From contig NBAY01000135.1 of assembly GCA_002794775.1 (NCBI GenBank), positions 1 through 61,909 on the forward strand: a stretch of 61,909 nt of DNA, read 5' to 3'. Within the stretch, counting starts at the first letter, position 1; each line of letters opens with the position of its first letter. Shown here one piece after another: positions 10,532 to 26,126 of the stretch. The notes under the pieces were generated by a model, which saw only the letters and a program-made list of their open reading frames with translations, did not search any database and was not told the origin of the DNA. Position numbers and translations under genes: made by a program. The stretch comes from Porodaedalea pini. Lineage: Eukaryota; Basidiomycota; Agaricomycetes; Hymenochaetales; Hymenochaetaceae.

Positions 10532-12870
10532 CTATTTCGCAGACTCAACCGCTTGGTGAATAGCAATCCTAATCTTGTTTGACCTTGGGGTCAAAACATA
10601 CTTGAACGGTTTAGGATGTCTAGATGAATGTTACGTTCACCGATAGCACTTGCCTCGAACGAACTACTTACCTGACGAAGTGCGTTGTGTACTCAGATTC
10701 CGGCGTGATCGGAACTCCATTCTCATCAATTGCTTTCGTGATGTTGAACGCCGAGAGGATGGACGCAGCACCTATGAAGACCTGTGGAAAGTTGTAAGCA
10801 TGACAGCAACAACGCTCAGATGCTTAATGCTTACGGAGTTGTCCGCAAAATGCCTTCCTGGACAGATCCTAACCGATGGATGAGCTTGCATTCGTGGCCT
10901 TGAAAAAGAATCAGTCTCACCGCCTACCAATACCAAAGGCGATCTTGTACACGTCGGAAGGCGGCTCTGTCCCTCCTGTTTGCAACCAACGCTCAGGAAT
11001 GAATTTGTCCGGCTCTGGATACTCAGCAGGATTTCTCACAATCGCCCTTTCAGCGTTCAAGATGCAAATGATCAGTATCAGATGAGCACAGAAATTTGAA
11101 CACCAACCAGAGATTTGGAAGAACTGTAGCGCCAGCAGGAATAAAGTGGCCGTCGTAGACATCGTCCTCTTCTACAGCGCGTGCTCCCGCTGCACTGACT
11201 TCTTCAATGCTAGTTTCAAGATCAAAAGTAGGGAATATACTCGCCAAGCGGTGCTACGGCTTGCCATCTGTCAGCATTAATATCGATTCAATAAAGACAC
11301 TCGCTCCTTAGTGTACTTCCGATAGTGTTGCATACCTGAGAGTCTCCTTCACGATTGCTCCGATGTATGGCAAGTTTGGCCGGTCGTCAAACGCCGGAAG
11401 CGCATCTTTCCCTATGACTCTATCGAGTTCGCCTTGTGCACGCTCTTGAACTTCCGGGTACAGGAGCATCGCCAAGAAGAACGAGTACAGCGCAGAGACA
11501 GTCTGTTTGAAGATCTGTTAGTATTGTCTACATGTTTTCAGATTTGACGTACTGTATCTGCACCAGCTGAAGATTCTATTTTCAGACGTCACATCATGGC
11601 TTATGAATACTCGACAACGTACCGGAATATGCGCTCGCAGAAACTTTGGCAATTAAGTCTTCGTCGCATATGACGCCATCGTCCGTCGTGCTTGCTTCAA
11701 TAAGCTTGCTGGTCATCGATGGAACGACCGTGCCCTCTAACTAGAAGATCGCTGTAGCTTAAAAACAGGTTTATTTACTTAAGACGACTGCGACTCACGT
11801 ATTTTGCCTTCGCCATCTTATAGGGTTCGTGGTACAAGCTCACTGAGAGCCTGTGTCCTTCTTTTGCGGTCTTTTTAAACCCAGCACCGGGGAACCAGGC
11901 TGGCAGATACTGTAACCAGGGAAAGACATTGACAAGAAAGAATCCTTCTGCCTCTGCAGCGGCATCCACAGCCTTCTCTGCGAGTGCAATGTATGGGTCA
12001 TCCTTCTCCAAGGCTGTCCAGATAAGTTTGTCACTTAAACTTGTGAGCCACGGGCAGTGTATCTACCCTGATATCCATAAGCGACTTTTAAAATGGTTTC
12101 TCCGATTGAACTGTGACAACGCGTGAGGTTAGACCACTGGCCTTGTGAGTAAAAGACGCACTGACGAATGAGCTCTGGATATTTGTCAGGTGTCATCAAG
12201 AGCCCCTCAAGCATCTTGTGCGTCGACTGCGTTTGAAGTTCGGTGTAGTTGCCCACAACACCGGACTGGAAAAAGCGATGTAGCATATGTCTTGATCTTC
12301 GTAGTTCCTCCCTGTAAGGCATCAATGGCACAAGCCATCCCCAATCTTCACTACAAAGCGACAAAAGTCGACACTTAGTTGGTGGATAGACGGTGAAGTT
12401 AGAAAGAAGACATACAGGTCAAGCATAACATTTTGGGGTCGAGATGAGTAATTGGAACCCCGTTTCTCGAACAAGTCAACCGCTGACTGGTAAGAGTTCA
12501 CGAAAATGTAGGACGTTCCGAGGTTCTCGACATGGACCAATGATCCTTGAGTGTCGAAAGATGAGTCGGCCGTGTTGAAACAATTGAAGTCAAATATCTG
12601 ACAAAACCCACCATATTTCTCTCCCCATTTCCGCGCCGCCTCCCATTCTTCTGCCTCCGGCATATCAATGACGTTTCCTATCAAGGGAAATCCCCTTGGT
12701 CCAGGAGGAAGGGGAAAAGACCTTCCGCGATCCTTGCGCCATGAGTGCAACAGATGTAGACAAGCCAGAGCACAGACAACTGCTGAAGCGTCGACGAGAT
12801 AGTAGAGCATTGGGGCGGCGATAAGAGACGAACAGGTTACTGAAGCGTCCATGTATATAAAGCCAAACAT
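10532..12870 (-). CDS. Cytochrome P450 monooxygenase (CYP64/OrdA-like basidiomycete type)
   Basis: Multi-exon gene with about ten short introns, encoding roughly 510 residues. It opens with a hydrophobic ER anchor (MLYYLVDASAVVCALACLHLL), then the hinge FPLPPGPRGFPLIGN, SYIFVNSYQSAVDLFEKR, AYGYQG, the I-helix AGADT split by an intron, ExxR in VKETLR, PERW, and the heme loop FGIGRR-ICPGRHFADN with the axial cysteine. The tail ends HPKPFKYVLTPRSNKIRIAIHQAVE with the stop at 10532-10534. Microsomal P450s of this kind oxidise lipophilic or aromatic substrates with an NADPH reductase partner; the substrate is unknown. The first in-frame ATG (12870) is used; ATGs at 12852 and 12810 are alternatives. 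A TATATAA lies close to the proposed start, so a downstream ATG is possible. Confidence 0.9.
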
Positions 12871-13816
12871 GTAGAGAAGGACCTACACGTGCACAATCAA
12901 TTTGCGGGTCTCACTCCATCGTCCAATGTTGGCTTGTCACATAGTCCCTTCAGACTCTCGTATGAATTGAATCGTCAATTATGGGACTTACCCCACCATC
13001 CAATGATGGCTTGTCATGTATGACTCCCTTTTGGATTCTCGTCCCTTCCGCAAGGTTTGATAGCATGGAGTCGGATGGTGCCGTGTCAATCCGTCTCAGT
13101 AATTGAAAGTCTGGAATCTGTTACGAGATTGAACTCAGCACAGTATCGGGTTCAAATCTTGTATGCACGCAACTCACATACGCGGTTGGGATTGGACGAT
13201 ATCATCCGTCAAGGCACTAGAGTGGAATTTATGTGATTGATAGCACGGGTTGTACGGGACATGGAGTATTATATCCAATGCGGATACGGCACCTTATGAT
13301 GAATATCTTGTAGACTTGTAGACTAGATTGCGATGTTCTCAATAGGGGAAGCGATGTTCTACAGACGAGATGGTAGTTGGCGTCAACAAAGGAAAGAAAT
13401 CAAATCTAGTTGCGTGATCGCGCGTCGCTGACGGAGTTTGTCGGAGTCTAATTTATCGCACCCTTAGAATTCGAGATTCGATTAAACTATGTAAAATTGG
13501 AATGAATTCGTCTCGTAATGCTCTCACACAGTTCCGAGTCCTAAATTGCGATCAATATATATTTCGCCCAGTTCATGTCAGACAAACTAGAAATGCTTTA
13601 CGCGGTCCTCATAAGTTGAAACCAGTAGCTTGGGACTCGAGCTTGAATAATATTGAAAGTTTAATGAGCACGACACATTGAAGCTGTCCGTGGCAGGAAA
13701 CTGGCAATGAGATATAAGCATACACAGCCGAACGTACAAAATGTTCGTACTGTCCATGGGCTCATTCATTGTACAGCACGGCCTGATAGGTGTCCGTGGG
13801 GGTGCGGTTAGGAACT
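12871..13816. other. Intergenic, P450 promoter side
   Basis: About 950 bp without a supported gene. The part nearest the P450 contains two imperfect copies of a CCAATGTTGGCTTGTCAC / CCAATGATGGCTTGTCAT block (about 12922 and 12998), the first of which lies in the stretch also seen upstream of the pseudogene. They may be upstream regulatory repeats of the P450. Confidence 0.5.
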
Positions 13817-15269
13817 TTATTGAGGTATAGGTGCACTTACGCCCTCCTCACCAACGCGAGCTGCTGCCACTACCTCTCCTTGAATCTCTCGCGCGACCTG
13901 ATAGAGACAAAGGTCAAAATTCATCAACAAGAGAAAGAAAAAAAAAAAAAGGGAAACAAACCTCTTCGCCCAATTCGCGAACTCGTTTCTCGTCGCGTCC
14001 GATTAAGCTTACTGTAACGCCCTTCCGGAAGAGTGGATATGAGCCAATGCGCACGCCCTCCTCAGCTACGCGTTTCTGCAGTGTGGTTAAATACGGCGCG
14101 ATGTTTGATTCCGGCGTGCTAAAGAACGGGTTTTCAGCTTTCATGTGATATAACTATTCAAAAGGGCACCGACGTTGTAAAGATGAGGTGTCGGAATGGC
14201 CGTTCACTTGGAGGAGGAAGAGGTAGATATGGCGTGAGGGCGTCAAGTAGACGTTGGAAGAGGCCCGGGATACCTGGAAGGATGCAAAGCTTTCCTTCAA
14301 GGCGTACTACTGGCTGAAACCCAGACAGCCTCTAAGTTAATTTACTCCATTAACATAACAACACGACTACGCACCACCCATAGTTCGCTGTTTACAAATA
14401 GCACCTCAGCTTTCTCAGGGAAAAGTGCCATGCGTTCTCTCGCCACGCGCTGTTCCGCGGTCTGCTGCGGGATATCCGCGCGATGCTTCAACATTTCAGC
14501 CATACGATGGAGGGTCTCTGGGTGATGGACAAGAGGTTGATTGAAGGCTGCTGCTAGAGACTGATAGCTGATGTCTAATATAGCATTAGAATCAGACTAT
14601 GTGCTTGCAGCGTAATTTGTTTCGCACCGTCATGTGTAGGTCCAATCCCGCCAGATGTAATGACGAAGTCATAGTTCTTTACCATCCGCCTGCTCGCCTC
14701 AACACTGCGTGAAGTGTCAGAACAGTGATCTGAAAGGCGCACAAGCACACATTACATTTCTTCCTCGTCATCTGCTATCACCTCGATACGCTTCCTGCCA
14801 TATTCTCAGACTTTGGTTGTTCGCAAGTTCTACATATAATATACTTACAGCTCGATGCCATGTTCAAAGCAGAACTTCGCGAAGTTGTTGGAATTGCTGT
14901 CGCGCGTCTTTCCATTTAGGATTTCATCTCTGATGTCTATTAGCACAAGCATTCAAGAGATGGACGTCACCCCACTCACCCGATGATTAAGCAGGCAGCA
15001 GTCTTAATCCACTTCCCCTCCCCAAGAGGGTTCTTGGGTATTGGTGACACTTCAAATTCGTGCGTGCGTGGAGCTGGAGCCGACGCGTCTGCAGATGTCT
15101 GAGTCGTTGAAGCCATGAGAGCTCGAACTCCAGTAGGTTTGAGAGCTTTATGAAATATCCTAGATGAAGACGGGCGTCCAACGCTTGCAGACAAGTGTCG
15201 TGAGAGTCGCTGCAGACGGGTGTGAGCGGAAAGCATGAAGACTCGGGAACTAGTCGTAATCGAGAGCAC
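13817..15269 (-). CDS. MoaB/CinA-like molybdopterin-binding-domain protein
   Basis: Exons on the minus strand spell [36 protein letters not shown], the hallmark [12 protein letters not shown], then [28 protein letters not shown] and a C-terminal [12 protein letters not shown] region, ending GVSAPIPQ with TAA at 13817-13819. The MoCF/MoaB fold binds pterin- or nucleotide-like ligands and occurs in molybdenum-cofactor enzymes, CinA and the N-terminal half of vertebrate FAD synthase. The actual substrate of stand-alone fungal members is not evident. The first ATG (15269) gives an arginine/serine-rich presequence that could target mitochondria; ATGs at 15233 and 15116 are alternatives, and the latter would start directly before the conserved domain. 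Four or five introns of about 50-75 bp. Confidence 0.8.
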
Positions 15270-15444
15270 GCGATCGTCAATTCGCCGTTCACGTGAGAGA
15301 CACGCGACGCGTCGAAACCTTATTTAATTTCAGGGAACTCCGTCGCTCCGACCATATATGATATAATGATACATCAAACCTGGAAGAAAGCCATACATCT
15401 CATTCTGCTGTAAGAAGGTTGCAGAGTTACAATACGCAGCTAGT

Positions 15445-15924
15445 CTAGTGGCGGCGTTCGGAGAACGGTCTAGGTCTGCTATCCCAATCAACATCCACCT
15501 TGAACACGCCCGTGCTGCACGAAAAGTACCATTTAGCTCTGGATTTGACTTCCGGAATCAGCTCCGACTTGAGCCTCGCAGTTCGACGCATAATCTTCTC
15601 CCTGTCCCTGGACCTATGCGGCGTGTCATGCGCGTGGACAACAAGAACATACGTCATCTCCTTCGTCGGTGAATCTGGGTCCCATCCTAGCATCGGAGCG
15701 ATGCAATCGAACTCCTGACGCAAAAAGTCGGTGACGCGGTCTGTTACATCACTAAGCAAGTCGTCGTCGGCCAAGAAACCATCATATTCCCCTTCATTAG
15801 CGAAGAACGCCCTCTCCTTGTCGATGCGCTCTATGATCTCGAGGTCGATCTCGAACCCGTATATCCAGTAAACTTTCTTCCAATCCTGCGTCATGAATGA
15901 ATAAAATGTCATCTCTGCGATCAC
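15445..15924 (-). CDS. Hypothetical protein, 159 aa
   Basis: A single open frame begins MIAEMTFYSFMTQDWKKVYW and ends RPRPFSERRH. It is acidic in the middle (FLADDDLLSDVTDRVTDFL) and basic near the C-terminus. Codon use resembles neighbouring genes and the frame is not overlapped by another candidate, so it is probably real. No signal peptide, membrane segment or known motif is visible. An upstream first exon beyond 15950 cannot be excluded. Confidence 0.55.
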   Translation of the reverse strand: MIAEMTFYSFMTQDWKKVYWIYGFEIDLEIIERIDKERAFFANEGEYDGFLADDDLLSDVTDRVTDFLRQEFDCIAPMLGWDPDSPTKEMTYVLVVHAHDTPHRSRDREKIMRRTARLKSELIPEVKSRAKWYFSCSTGVFKVDVDWDSRPRPFSERRH

Positions 15925-16476
15925 TCTCTGTAAGTATCCCTACTAGGTCAATCAGGATTGGGGCTCACCTCGTCGTTTCTGGGTTGAACAGGAGACAACA
16001 GTGCTGTCGCAGAGCCAACGAGCAAGGCATTTTATTCTTGGGCTAAACGTAAAGAGTTGGCTGGACGTCATGAATGCGTGCAACACACGCATTTTGTTCC
16101 CTTGACTAGTAATAGCTTGTCATGTACTGTGAAGTCATCTGTGTTTGATCATACCATAATAAGTCAACCAATTCTCATTTCACTATATCACAATTTGTGA
16201 TATACATGTCGTGGACTCAGCGTGCAGTTGTAATCTTGTGTTGATGGCCAAAAGGCGGCATGTCATGGCGTTTGATTGCCATGGCCATGGGATGTTGCAT
16301 GTCAACTGCAAAGGGCAACGGTTAATCGGATACTGACTCGAGCCAGACCAAACGCCGAATCAGCGATTCGGATTTGTAGGCAAAGGAACACACCAAACCT
16401 ATTGTTACAGACTAAATAAAACAGGAAGGCTTACAACAAATTGAAGAAAACTTAGACCCGACTCGACCCAGATTCA
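15925..16476. other. Intergenic with a perfect 21-bp palindrome
   Basis: No gene is seen. At 16184-16204 the sequence TATATCACAA-T-TTGTGATATA forms a perfect 10-bp inverted repeat around one base, a possible dimeric regulator site for the gene starting at 15924. The interval also contains the 3' flank of MCM4. Confidence 0.5.
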
Positions 16477-19753
<3,277 letters not shown>

Positions 19754-20452
19754 GGCGTTGGCGACGGATGTGGTTCACGATGAAGAGGAAGTCAATTGAG
19801 AGACGCGTCAATGGATTTTGACACATGAGAATACACTTCTATACTGGGCTTACTAGTGTTTAGGGCCGGTCGTTTCGTGTCATGTAAACCAAAACAGGAA
19901 TCATACTCTCACTCAGCGTCGCCGCCAAGGGTGGCCGAGCTCAAAAAATATGTGAGGAAGTGGACTTGGAAAGAAATAATATGGAGTTGTCATCAAAAAA
20001 AAATGCTGTTTGAAATTGACCAAAAAAAAGGGCATGCAATAGCTCGGACATGATTTGGGAAATCATGATAGTTTCTTAATCATTACATCACATCATAACT
20101 TTCGGAAAAGTTGGGTATAAAGATACCAGATGATACTGATAGATTCCGCACCATAGACCATGGCTGAAATGACTTCTGAGCACAATTTATTTTATTTTGA
20201 TTATGAATCTGGTTCTGGCATACAATTCAGACTGAAGATTTATTCATTTAATCATAAAAAGAGGTGAATCAATCCTTGACACTAGTACTGCTGTCTTCTA
20301 GATGCATAAGATTGATGATAAGTATTCTGAGGTTCAGGTTGGAGTTTAAACATAAGCACGTTGAGACGCGACTGGGTCACGTGCGCAATGCTTTTGGATG
20401 GCGTGTCGCTATCACAATCGTTGAATCTTGAATTCGCTCATTCTGTTCCTCC
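19754..20452. promoter_or_regulatory. Divergent promoter region MCM4 / EMC2
   Basis: About 700 bp between divergently transcribed genes. ACGCGT at 19803-19808, next to the MCM4 start, is the MluI cell-cycle box bound by MBF in yeasts and fits a replication gene. CACGTG at 20378-20383 lies about 70 bp before the EMC2 start, a bHLH-type E-box. The centre (19900-20330) is AT-rich and shows no gene. Confidence 0.5.
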
Positions 20453-21623
20453 ATGTCCATTCAGCTATCTGCTGCTCTAGCTAAACTCGCCTCTTTCAGA
20501 GTGCAAAACTCTCGACAATCCCAAGAGATTGTCGACGTTGGAACGCCCCTGCTATTAAGCAAAAAGGTTGCACATTCTGACGCAGATTCGTCTGCATGGC
20601 TAGAACAGCTCGCACTGGCTGCGATAGATATCGGAAATCTGAGCGTTGCTGATGTGTGTAGTCATCCGATTTCGCCTCATTCATTTCAGTGACTCACTTG
20701 ACTCGCGGTACAGGAATGCATAGAAAGATTGACAGAGAAGTTCCCTGGGTCGTCGCGCGTGGATGTGCTCGTCGGGATACGGAAGGAAGCTTCGCTGCCA
20801 GCAGATGCTGTGCTAGAGTATTATGACAGTCTGCTCGAGGCGGATGAGGCGAATGCTGTACGTACTATCCTATTGTGTACTTGGAAAAGAATCTTAGGTT
20901 TGACTGGTTGTAGGCAGCCTGGAAGCGAAAGGTGGTTATACTTCGCCGAGCGGGAGACGTGACGAAGGCAGTCGACCAGCTCTCGAAATACCTCGATACG
21001 TACTATACAGATGTCGAGGGGTGGCTGGAGCTCGCAGACATCTACTCGTCATGTAACCAGTGCGCATTCATTGCTTTGGCCCTCAAGTGTGCGTTGAAAA
21101 AACCTCGGCTTTAGGTATGACTCTGCATTGCGGTCTGTGCAGCATGCGCTGCTCTTAGCACCGCAAAATCCATTTTACGTGCTGCAAGCTGCAGAGATGG
21201 CGTACACGGCAGGTGATGTGCCGCTCGCAGCGAAATTCTTCCTCATGGTTGTCGATATGACAGAGGACCCTGATCTTGACGCTGCAGCGCGAGTCGAAGC
21301 AGTTCCTGAGGGAATTTCTGTGCGCGCTTGGTTCGGGCTCAAACAGGTACAAAGGTTTCAACATGCCTTCATCGCCTTATAATCCTAAAGTTTCTATTCT
21401 ATTTGTTATTTGTGCTACCCATCAGTGTACAAGGCGCCTCATCAAAGATCCCAGAACAGCGAGCACGTCACCCTCACAAACGCCAATACCGCAACACGTG
21501 CCTCTGCTTGACGAGCTAGCGACGGAGCGACTGCTGACGTCGTACTCGACGTATTCTGGAGGACCGCGTAATGGGCCTGTCCGCGGGCGCGAGGAGCTTG
21601 TCAAATGGTTGGAGGCCAAATAG
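20453..21623 (+). CDS. emc2: ER membrane protein complex subunit 2 (TPR protein)
   Basis: Five exons (20453-20653, 20714-20857, 20914-21059, 21115-21346, 21426-21623) encode 306 residues with frame kept at every junction. The product is a stack of TPR repeats. The EMC2 pattern is clear: LTEKFPGSSRVDVLVGI, EYYDSLLEADEANA, AAWKRKVVILRRAGD, WLELADIYSS, ALRSVQHALLLAPQNPFYVLQAAEM and AWFGLKQ. EMC2 is the cytosolic scaffold of the EMC, which inserts tail-anchored and multi-pass proteins into the ER. No targeting peptide, as expected. The start follows a short leader and is the first ATG. Confidence 0.92.
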
Positions 21624-22179
21624 TTTCTGTGTTCCGTGTAAGTATCGTGCTTATTCTTGAATTTTCCTTTCCGAAGATGAATGCTCTAGAACTCTTGCTT
21701 GTGTTGTCTCGTCTCTTTTTCATCTGACCAGCCTTGGAAATCTAGGCTCAATGTTGTACTTTGTCAGGCGAACGTCCGGGGGATTACTCAACGTCACTCA
21801 CGAAAAATGGCGCAGCTGTAATATCTACTGCGTATCTCATTTCATGGGCTGTTCAAGTTCCAGGACACGCTAGGAATGGATGTAACATCTTGACACAGAT
21901 ATGACCCGTTCCATTTCAAATTCTGTTATGCCAAACTAGAACTATGTAAGTGAAACGTAGTCGCTGTAATCCAGTCGTTTAGATTTCAACGTGTCTTCGA
22001 AAATAAAGTAGAACTTGAGTTTCGCGTCAAATAGTGCATTGAGTTGATCTGCTCACGTCATGTGATCATCTCTGTCATCTCGGAGAGGCGGATGCTTGAC
22101 GTTCAGCCTGTGTCTCGCCTTCCACGACCATTTGGAGGTCTTGATCCTTTTTAACCTCCAGTTCGAATACACTTGCATC
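21624..22179. other. Intergenic between EMC2 and the HIG1 gene
   Basis: About 550 bp with the EMC2 3' flank and the promoter of the next gene. I see no additional ORF with coding character, RNA gene or repeat. Confidence 0.5.
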
Positions 22180-22743
22180 ATGGAGCAAGATTATGAGGAA
22201 CCGAAGCAGCCGAGTATTATTGATAAAGCGGGAAGGCAGATGCGAAAGCACCCTCTCATCCCGGCCGGTATGTCCATAGTTGTTTTCATATGCATCTACG
22301 ACTAATAAGCTTGCGTACGACGTTCAATAGGGATGCTCGCAACAGTGGGCGCATTAACAATCGCCCTCAAAAGAATGCAAGAGCGTGACGCGGTCGGATA
22401 CCAGCGTTGGCTACGGGCACGCGTGCTTGCGCAGGGTCTCACCATCGTCGCAATCGTTGTCGCGGGCGTGCAGGAGATGGGCGTTGGTGTGCTTACTGGG
22501 AACGCGAGGCCCGCAACACCTCCACCGACGTCGCCGTGGGAGTCGCGAGAGTTTGAGAAGCGGCTGAAGGAGGCGGAGGAGGTGCACCGGTCTGAGACTG
22601 GCGATGTACCGCCAAACGCACGGGCGGAGGCGGGTGCTGTTCCTGCGACGAGCTCTATCGTGCAAGCGGCAAATGCTGCAACCCCAGCTCCGCAGTCTGG
22701 CACTCCGAGTTGGGCATCCTGGCTAGGCTTGGGAAGGAAGTAA
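22180..22743 (+). CDS. HIG1-domain mitochondrial inner-membrane protein (Rcf1-like)
   Basis: Two exons (22180-22267, 22331-22743) encode 166 residues. The HIG1 domain covers about residues 8-75: IDKAGRQMRKHPLIPAGMLATVGALTIAL, a charged loop with the QRWLRARVLAQG pattern, then a second hydrophobic helix (LTIVAIVVAGVQEM). Rcf1-type proteins stabilise cytochrome bc1-oxidase supercomplexes. The C-terminal half is a charged and Pro/Ala-rich tail ending SWASWLGLGRK, as in fungal homologues. The start was set at the ATG preceding EQDYEEPKQPS. Confidence 0.88.
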
Positions 22744-23452
22744 TAAATGCGAGAGTGAGGCCGTCTGTTCCACAATCATAAGTTATACTTGCTGAACTAT
22801 ATGCATGTTACTTAGGCTCTTCATTCAACGACATACCGACCAATAAGTCTGCGCTCCCTTTAAGCAACTCGTACATTAGACATCTTTAAAAAAAATCACT
22901 ACGGTTATGCCAACTTTATTTCTCAATATCCACTGCCCCCTTCGCTGCATCACTCCAGGTCTTTTTCTGTCCACGTCGTACTCAACTGATATTTCTCCGC
23001 TTTCCGTATCGAAACGACAAATGTATACTATATTGTTTTACCTCAATTCGATGATTTACCCGCTCCAGTCACCGCCTTCACTCAAATAGCAGAAAGCAAG
23101 CGTTGGCCTGTTTTGCCTATTTCTCCATTTGGAAGCCAATGCCATATAATGGACCGTCAGTGATTCGCGTTTGACAATGAACCACAACATCGCTTTCTCG
23201 GCGACAACTGAAACCACCTCTTTTAGTAAACAAAGGACTACCAGATTTCCTCAGGACCCTAACACACACCAGATCGCGTTTGATCACTACGGCTGCCCAC
23301 TTTATTGACTCTAGATTTGTGTGCAAGTTCGCCGTTCTTAGTTCTCTTGAGCTTGCATGATAGTCGATGCTATCAAACGACGTTCTATCTTTCTGAAAAG
23401 CTCATCTACAAGAGGTATTCTCCGCAATCTGCGGAGCCGAAACATTGGAAAA
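22744..23452. other. Intergenic, promoter of the DHH phosphatase gene
   Basis: About 700 bp. Short open frames at 22907-23089 and 23305-23526 lack conserved features. The frame of the next gene is open back to an ATG at 23357, so its start could lie 96 bp earlier. Confidence 0.5.
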
Positions 23453-24807
23453 ATGACCTTGTCCGGTTTTCTCGCGGATTCAAAGCAGCGCTATTTGAGC
23501 GCAGTACAGGAAGGCAAGGGACGTGAATGGATTGTCGTGATGGGCAATGAAGCAGGAGGTTCATAACCATCTCTAAAACTTCATCATTCTCATCATTAAT
23601 ATTATCATCAGATCTCGACTCCGTCGCTTCATCAATCGCATACTCCTGGTTCGCCTCGACCGTGCAGAAAACTTCCTGCGTGGCCCTTCTTCAGACGCCC
23701 CGGGACGATCTCAAACTACGTCCAGAAAACATCCATGCCTTTACGCTTGCATCACTCACACGCAACCGAGAAGAACTTCTCTGTATTGATGATATTCCTC
23801 CTTCTACACCTTTTCCATCAAATCGGTTCGCACTCGTCGACCACAACCGTCTTCTATCCCAGTTCTCAGACAAGAATGAAGATGTCAGAGTCGTCGCTAT
23901 GCTTGACCATCATGATGACGAAGGCTTATACATAGACACGGCCGAGCCAAGGACTATTGTCGTCCCGACAGGAAGCGCGTCATCAATCATCGCTCGACAC
24001 ATCGAGCAGTACACATCACAGATCATACCCGAAATCGCGATATTGCTTCTATGCGCTATCCTTGTTGACACGTCCGGTCTAAAGCCCGACGGGAAGGCGG
24101 AAGAACTCGACCGCGCGGCGGCCGCCTATTTGCTTCCGCGCTCGGAGCTCGGCGCGGCTTCGAGTTCTCTTTCCGATGAAAACGATGCGACAGTCACTGC
24201 GCTCGCACGTTCGCTTATGAAAAAGAAGTCTGATGTCGTGCAGCTATCGACAACGGACCTTTTGCGGCGGGACTATAAGCAGTATGTGTGGGCAGCGAAG
24301 CCGAGGACCGTGCACGCCGGCCTGAGCACCGTTCCCGTCGACCTGCGTGTATGGCTAGCGCGCGGTGCAGTGGAAGATTTTTGGCGCGAGGTGGACACGT
24401 TCATGGACGTGCGCAAGCTGGACATCCTCGGTATTCTCACTACCTTCAGCAAGTCGAAGCATTCGAAGAAGAACAATCATGGTGGAAACGAAAAGGGTGG
24501 GAGTGAAACGAAGGGCAAGCATAAGCGCCAGGCGCTAATTGTCGCGCGCGACGTACCTGGTGACGAACTAGAAAAGCGGGTATGTGTGGGCCTTGAGAGC
24601 GCTTCTGAACTAGCGCTTGAACGTCGTTCGCTTTTCAAATTTGCGACGAAGCATCGGAAGGGAGAACATCATTCGGCTGTTCCAAAGGACGGCGGCGTCG
24701 GAGATAGGAGGGTACGTGCATATAAACAGGGAAATGCAAAGGCGACAAGGAAGGTCATCGCACCCTTGATGAAGAGGATTATTGAAGGTGAGCCTCAGGT
24801 AACTTGA
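23453..24807 (+). CDS. ppx1: DHH-family exopolyphosphatase (PPX1-like)
   Basis: Two exons (23453-23558, 23612-24807) give 433 residues. The metal-binding motifs of DHH phosphoesterases are visible: VMGNEAGDLDSVASSIAYSW (motif I, DxDS), FALVDHN, VAMLDHHDDE (DHH) and LLLCAILVDTSGLK (motif IV), followed by a DHHA2-type C-terminal domain from about residue 240. In yeast PPX1 this enzyme trims long-chain polyphosphate in cytosol and mitochondria. A lysine-rich insert (SKSKHSKKNNHGG to GKHKRQ) sits in the C-terminal domain. The ATG at 23453 is preferred; the upstream ATG at 23357 would add 32 basic residues that could act as a mitochondrial presequence. A GTGAGC near 24788 could be a donor for a different 3' end. 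Confidence 0.88.
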
Positions 24808-26126
24808 GAATGATGCTCTATGGCCTGTGGGCGAGGTCTAAGAGGACGCTTTTTCATCATTTGAGAAATTAGTTACATCGTACCAATCGTTTGGAATATC
24901 TTTCATGCACTTGTACTTCGGAGCCCGAGCCGTAAGGTTGTTCGAAATTGAGCATAGTAAGCCATGGCGGAGTTCAAATTTTTCGCAGCGCGAGAAACCG
25001 CGTCGCGTAAGGATGTGCTCCCTTGATCATCAACCATCATCTGCTCTGCTGCAGGATTGATATGGCATCTTGTGGTGATAAAACGATCCAGAACTATGTT
25101 GCGCGATGCATGCTACTTGAGATCTTGGGTTTCACCTCCGAGAGACGCTGTGCTTTACCTAAGCGAATCAACCCCGAATCTGTGGTCTCTATCTTACACT
25201 GACAAACAAACGCCGACGCTGGCCGCCTTTCGTTCACAACTATCTACTTCTACTCCTACACGCCTCTTCCCGCCCAACGGTACGCGATTCCGCTACTCTA
25301 ACCTCTTTCCCATGGTCTACATATGCCTCTGATGGTCTTGTCTTTACTTTGCCCTTCGCTGCCGTTGTGTGCCCTCCGCCATGGGAAAATGTCGGGAATA
25401 TAACTGGCTCATTGAGCTACTGTCGCTTCAGACTTATTCCACGGTGATCGTGTGAGTCACTTATCAATGATATTAGTATTCCTGTACCTGCCCTAATTTT
25501 ACCTTTCGGATGATCTGCTGCGTGTTCTAACTCCTGTCGATCCCCATTTTGAAGTCCGAATTCCGCGTTTCGGCCTTTACGCCGCCCCTTGTTCAGTCGA
25601 ATTTGCACGCTAAGCGCTGGGTGGGAGCTACTTCGACATCAAGCCTCATACATGGATGCTTTGTCTCCAGGACATCCAAACTGGTTGGTACTCGAGCGAC
25701 CCGAACAACTCAATGCAGCCTCGCAGTCCTCAATCTTTCGGTATAGCCTTGTGCATCTTTGATTACTGGGTGCTTAGACCCTGTGCCTAGATTTCCTGGG
25801 AGTGCGATGCGTCGGCCTTCTTTAGCGGTTCCGCGATCGTATTCTGGAAATGGAACCGCTCTCGGAACGTACTGTATTTTTTCACTGTCCACTTCAATCT
25901 TTCAGTGTTCTTCAGTCAGAAGGGCGCTTTGACCGTAGTGACCGACTCTCACGTCTTGTGCTTCAATTTTCTGGATTTTTTCACCCGTCCGCAGACGCAT
26001 TGTTTTGACATATACACGGACCAAACATCTTTTCTGCGTATAAAAGAACTGTGCTACTCCAGGACTTTCAACAAGCAACAGCAGTTGTCTCCTCCTTTCC
26101 AAGCTATTACCACTGTCATCTGTGCA
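24808..26126. promoter_or_regulatory. Intergenic and promoter of MnP-A (TATA box, possible metal-response element)
   Basis: No gene is supported here. TATAAAAG at 26039-26046 lies 81 bp before the MnP-A ATG and is in the right place for a TATA box. TGCACGC at 25604-25610 matches the TGCRCNC metal-response consensus reported for fungal Mn peroxidase promoters, about 520 bp upstream. Parts of 25915-26046 resemble 28760-28849 in front of MnP-B. Confidence 0.6.

Noticed and set aside
13928..13943. Poly(A) run as a retro-insertion tail
   Set aside because: It is the complement of a pyrimidine tract inside an intron of the MoaB-like gene.
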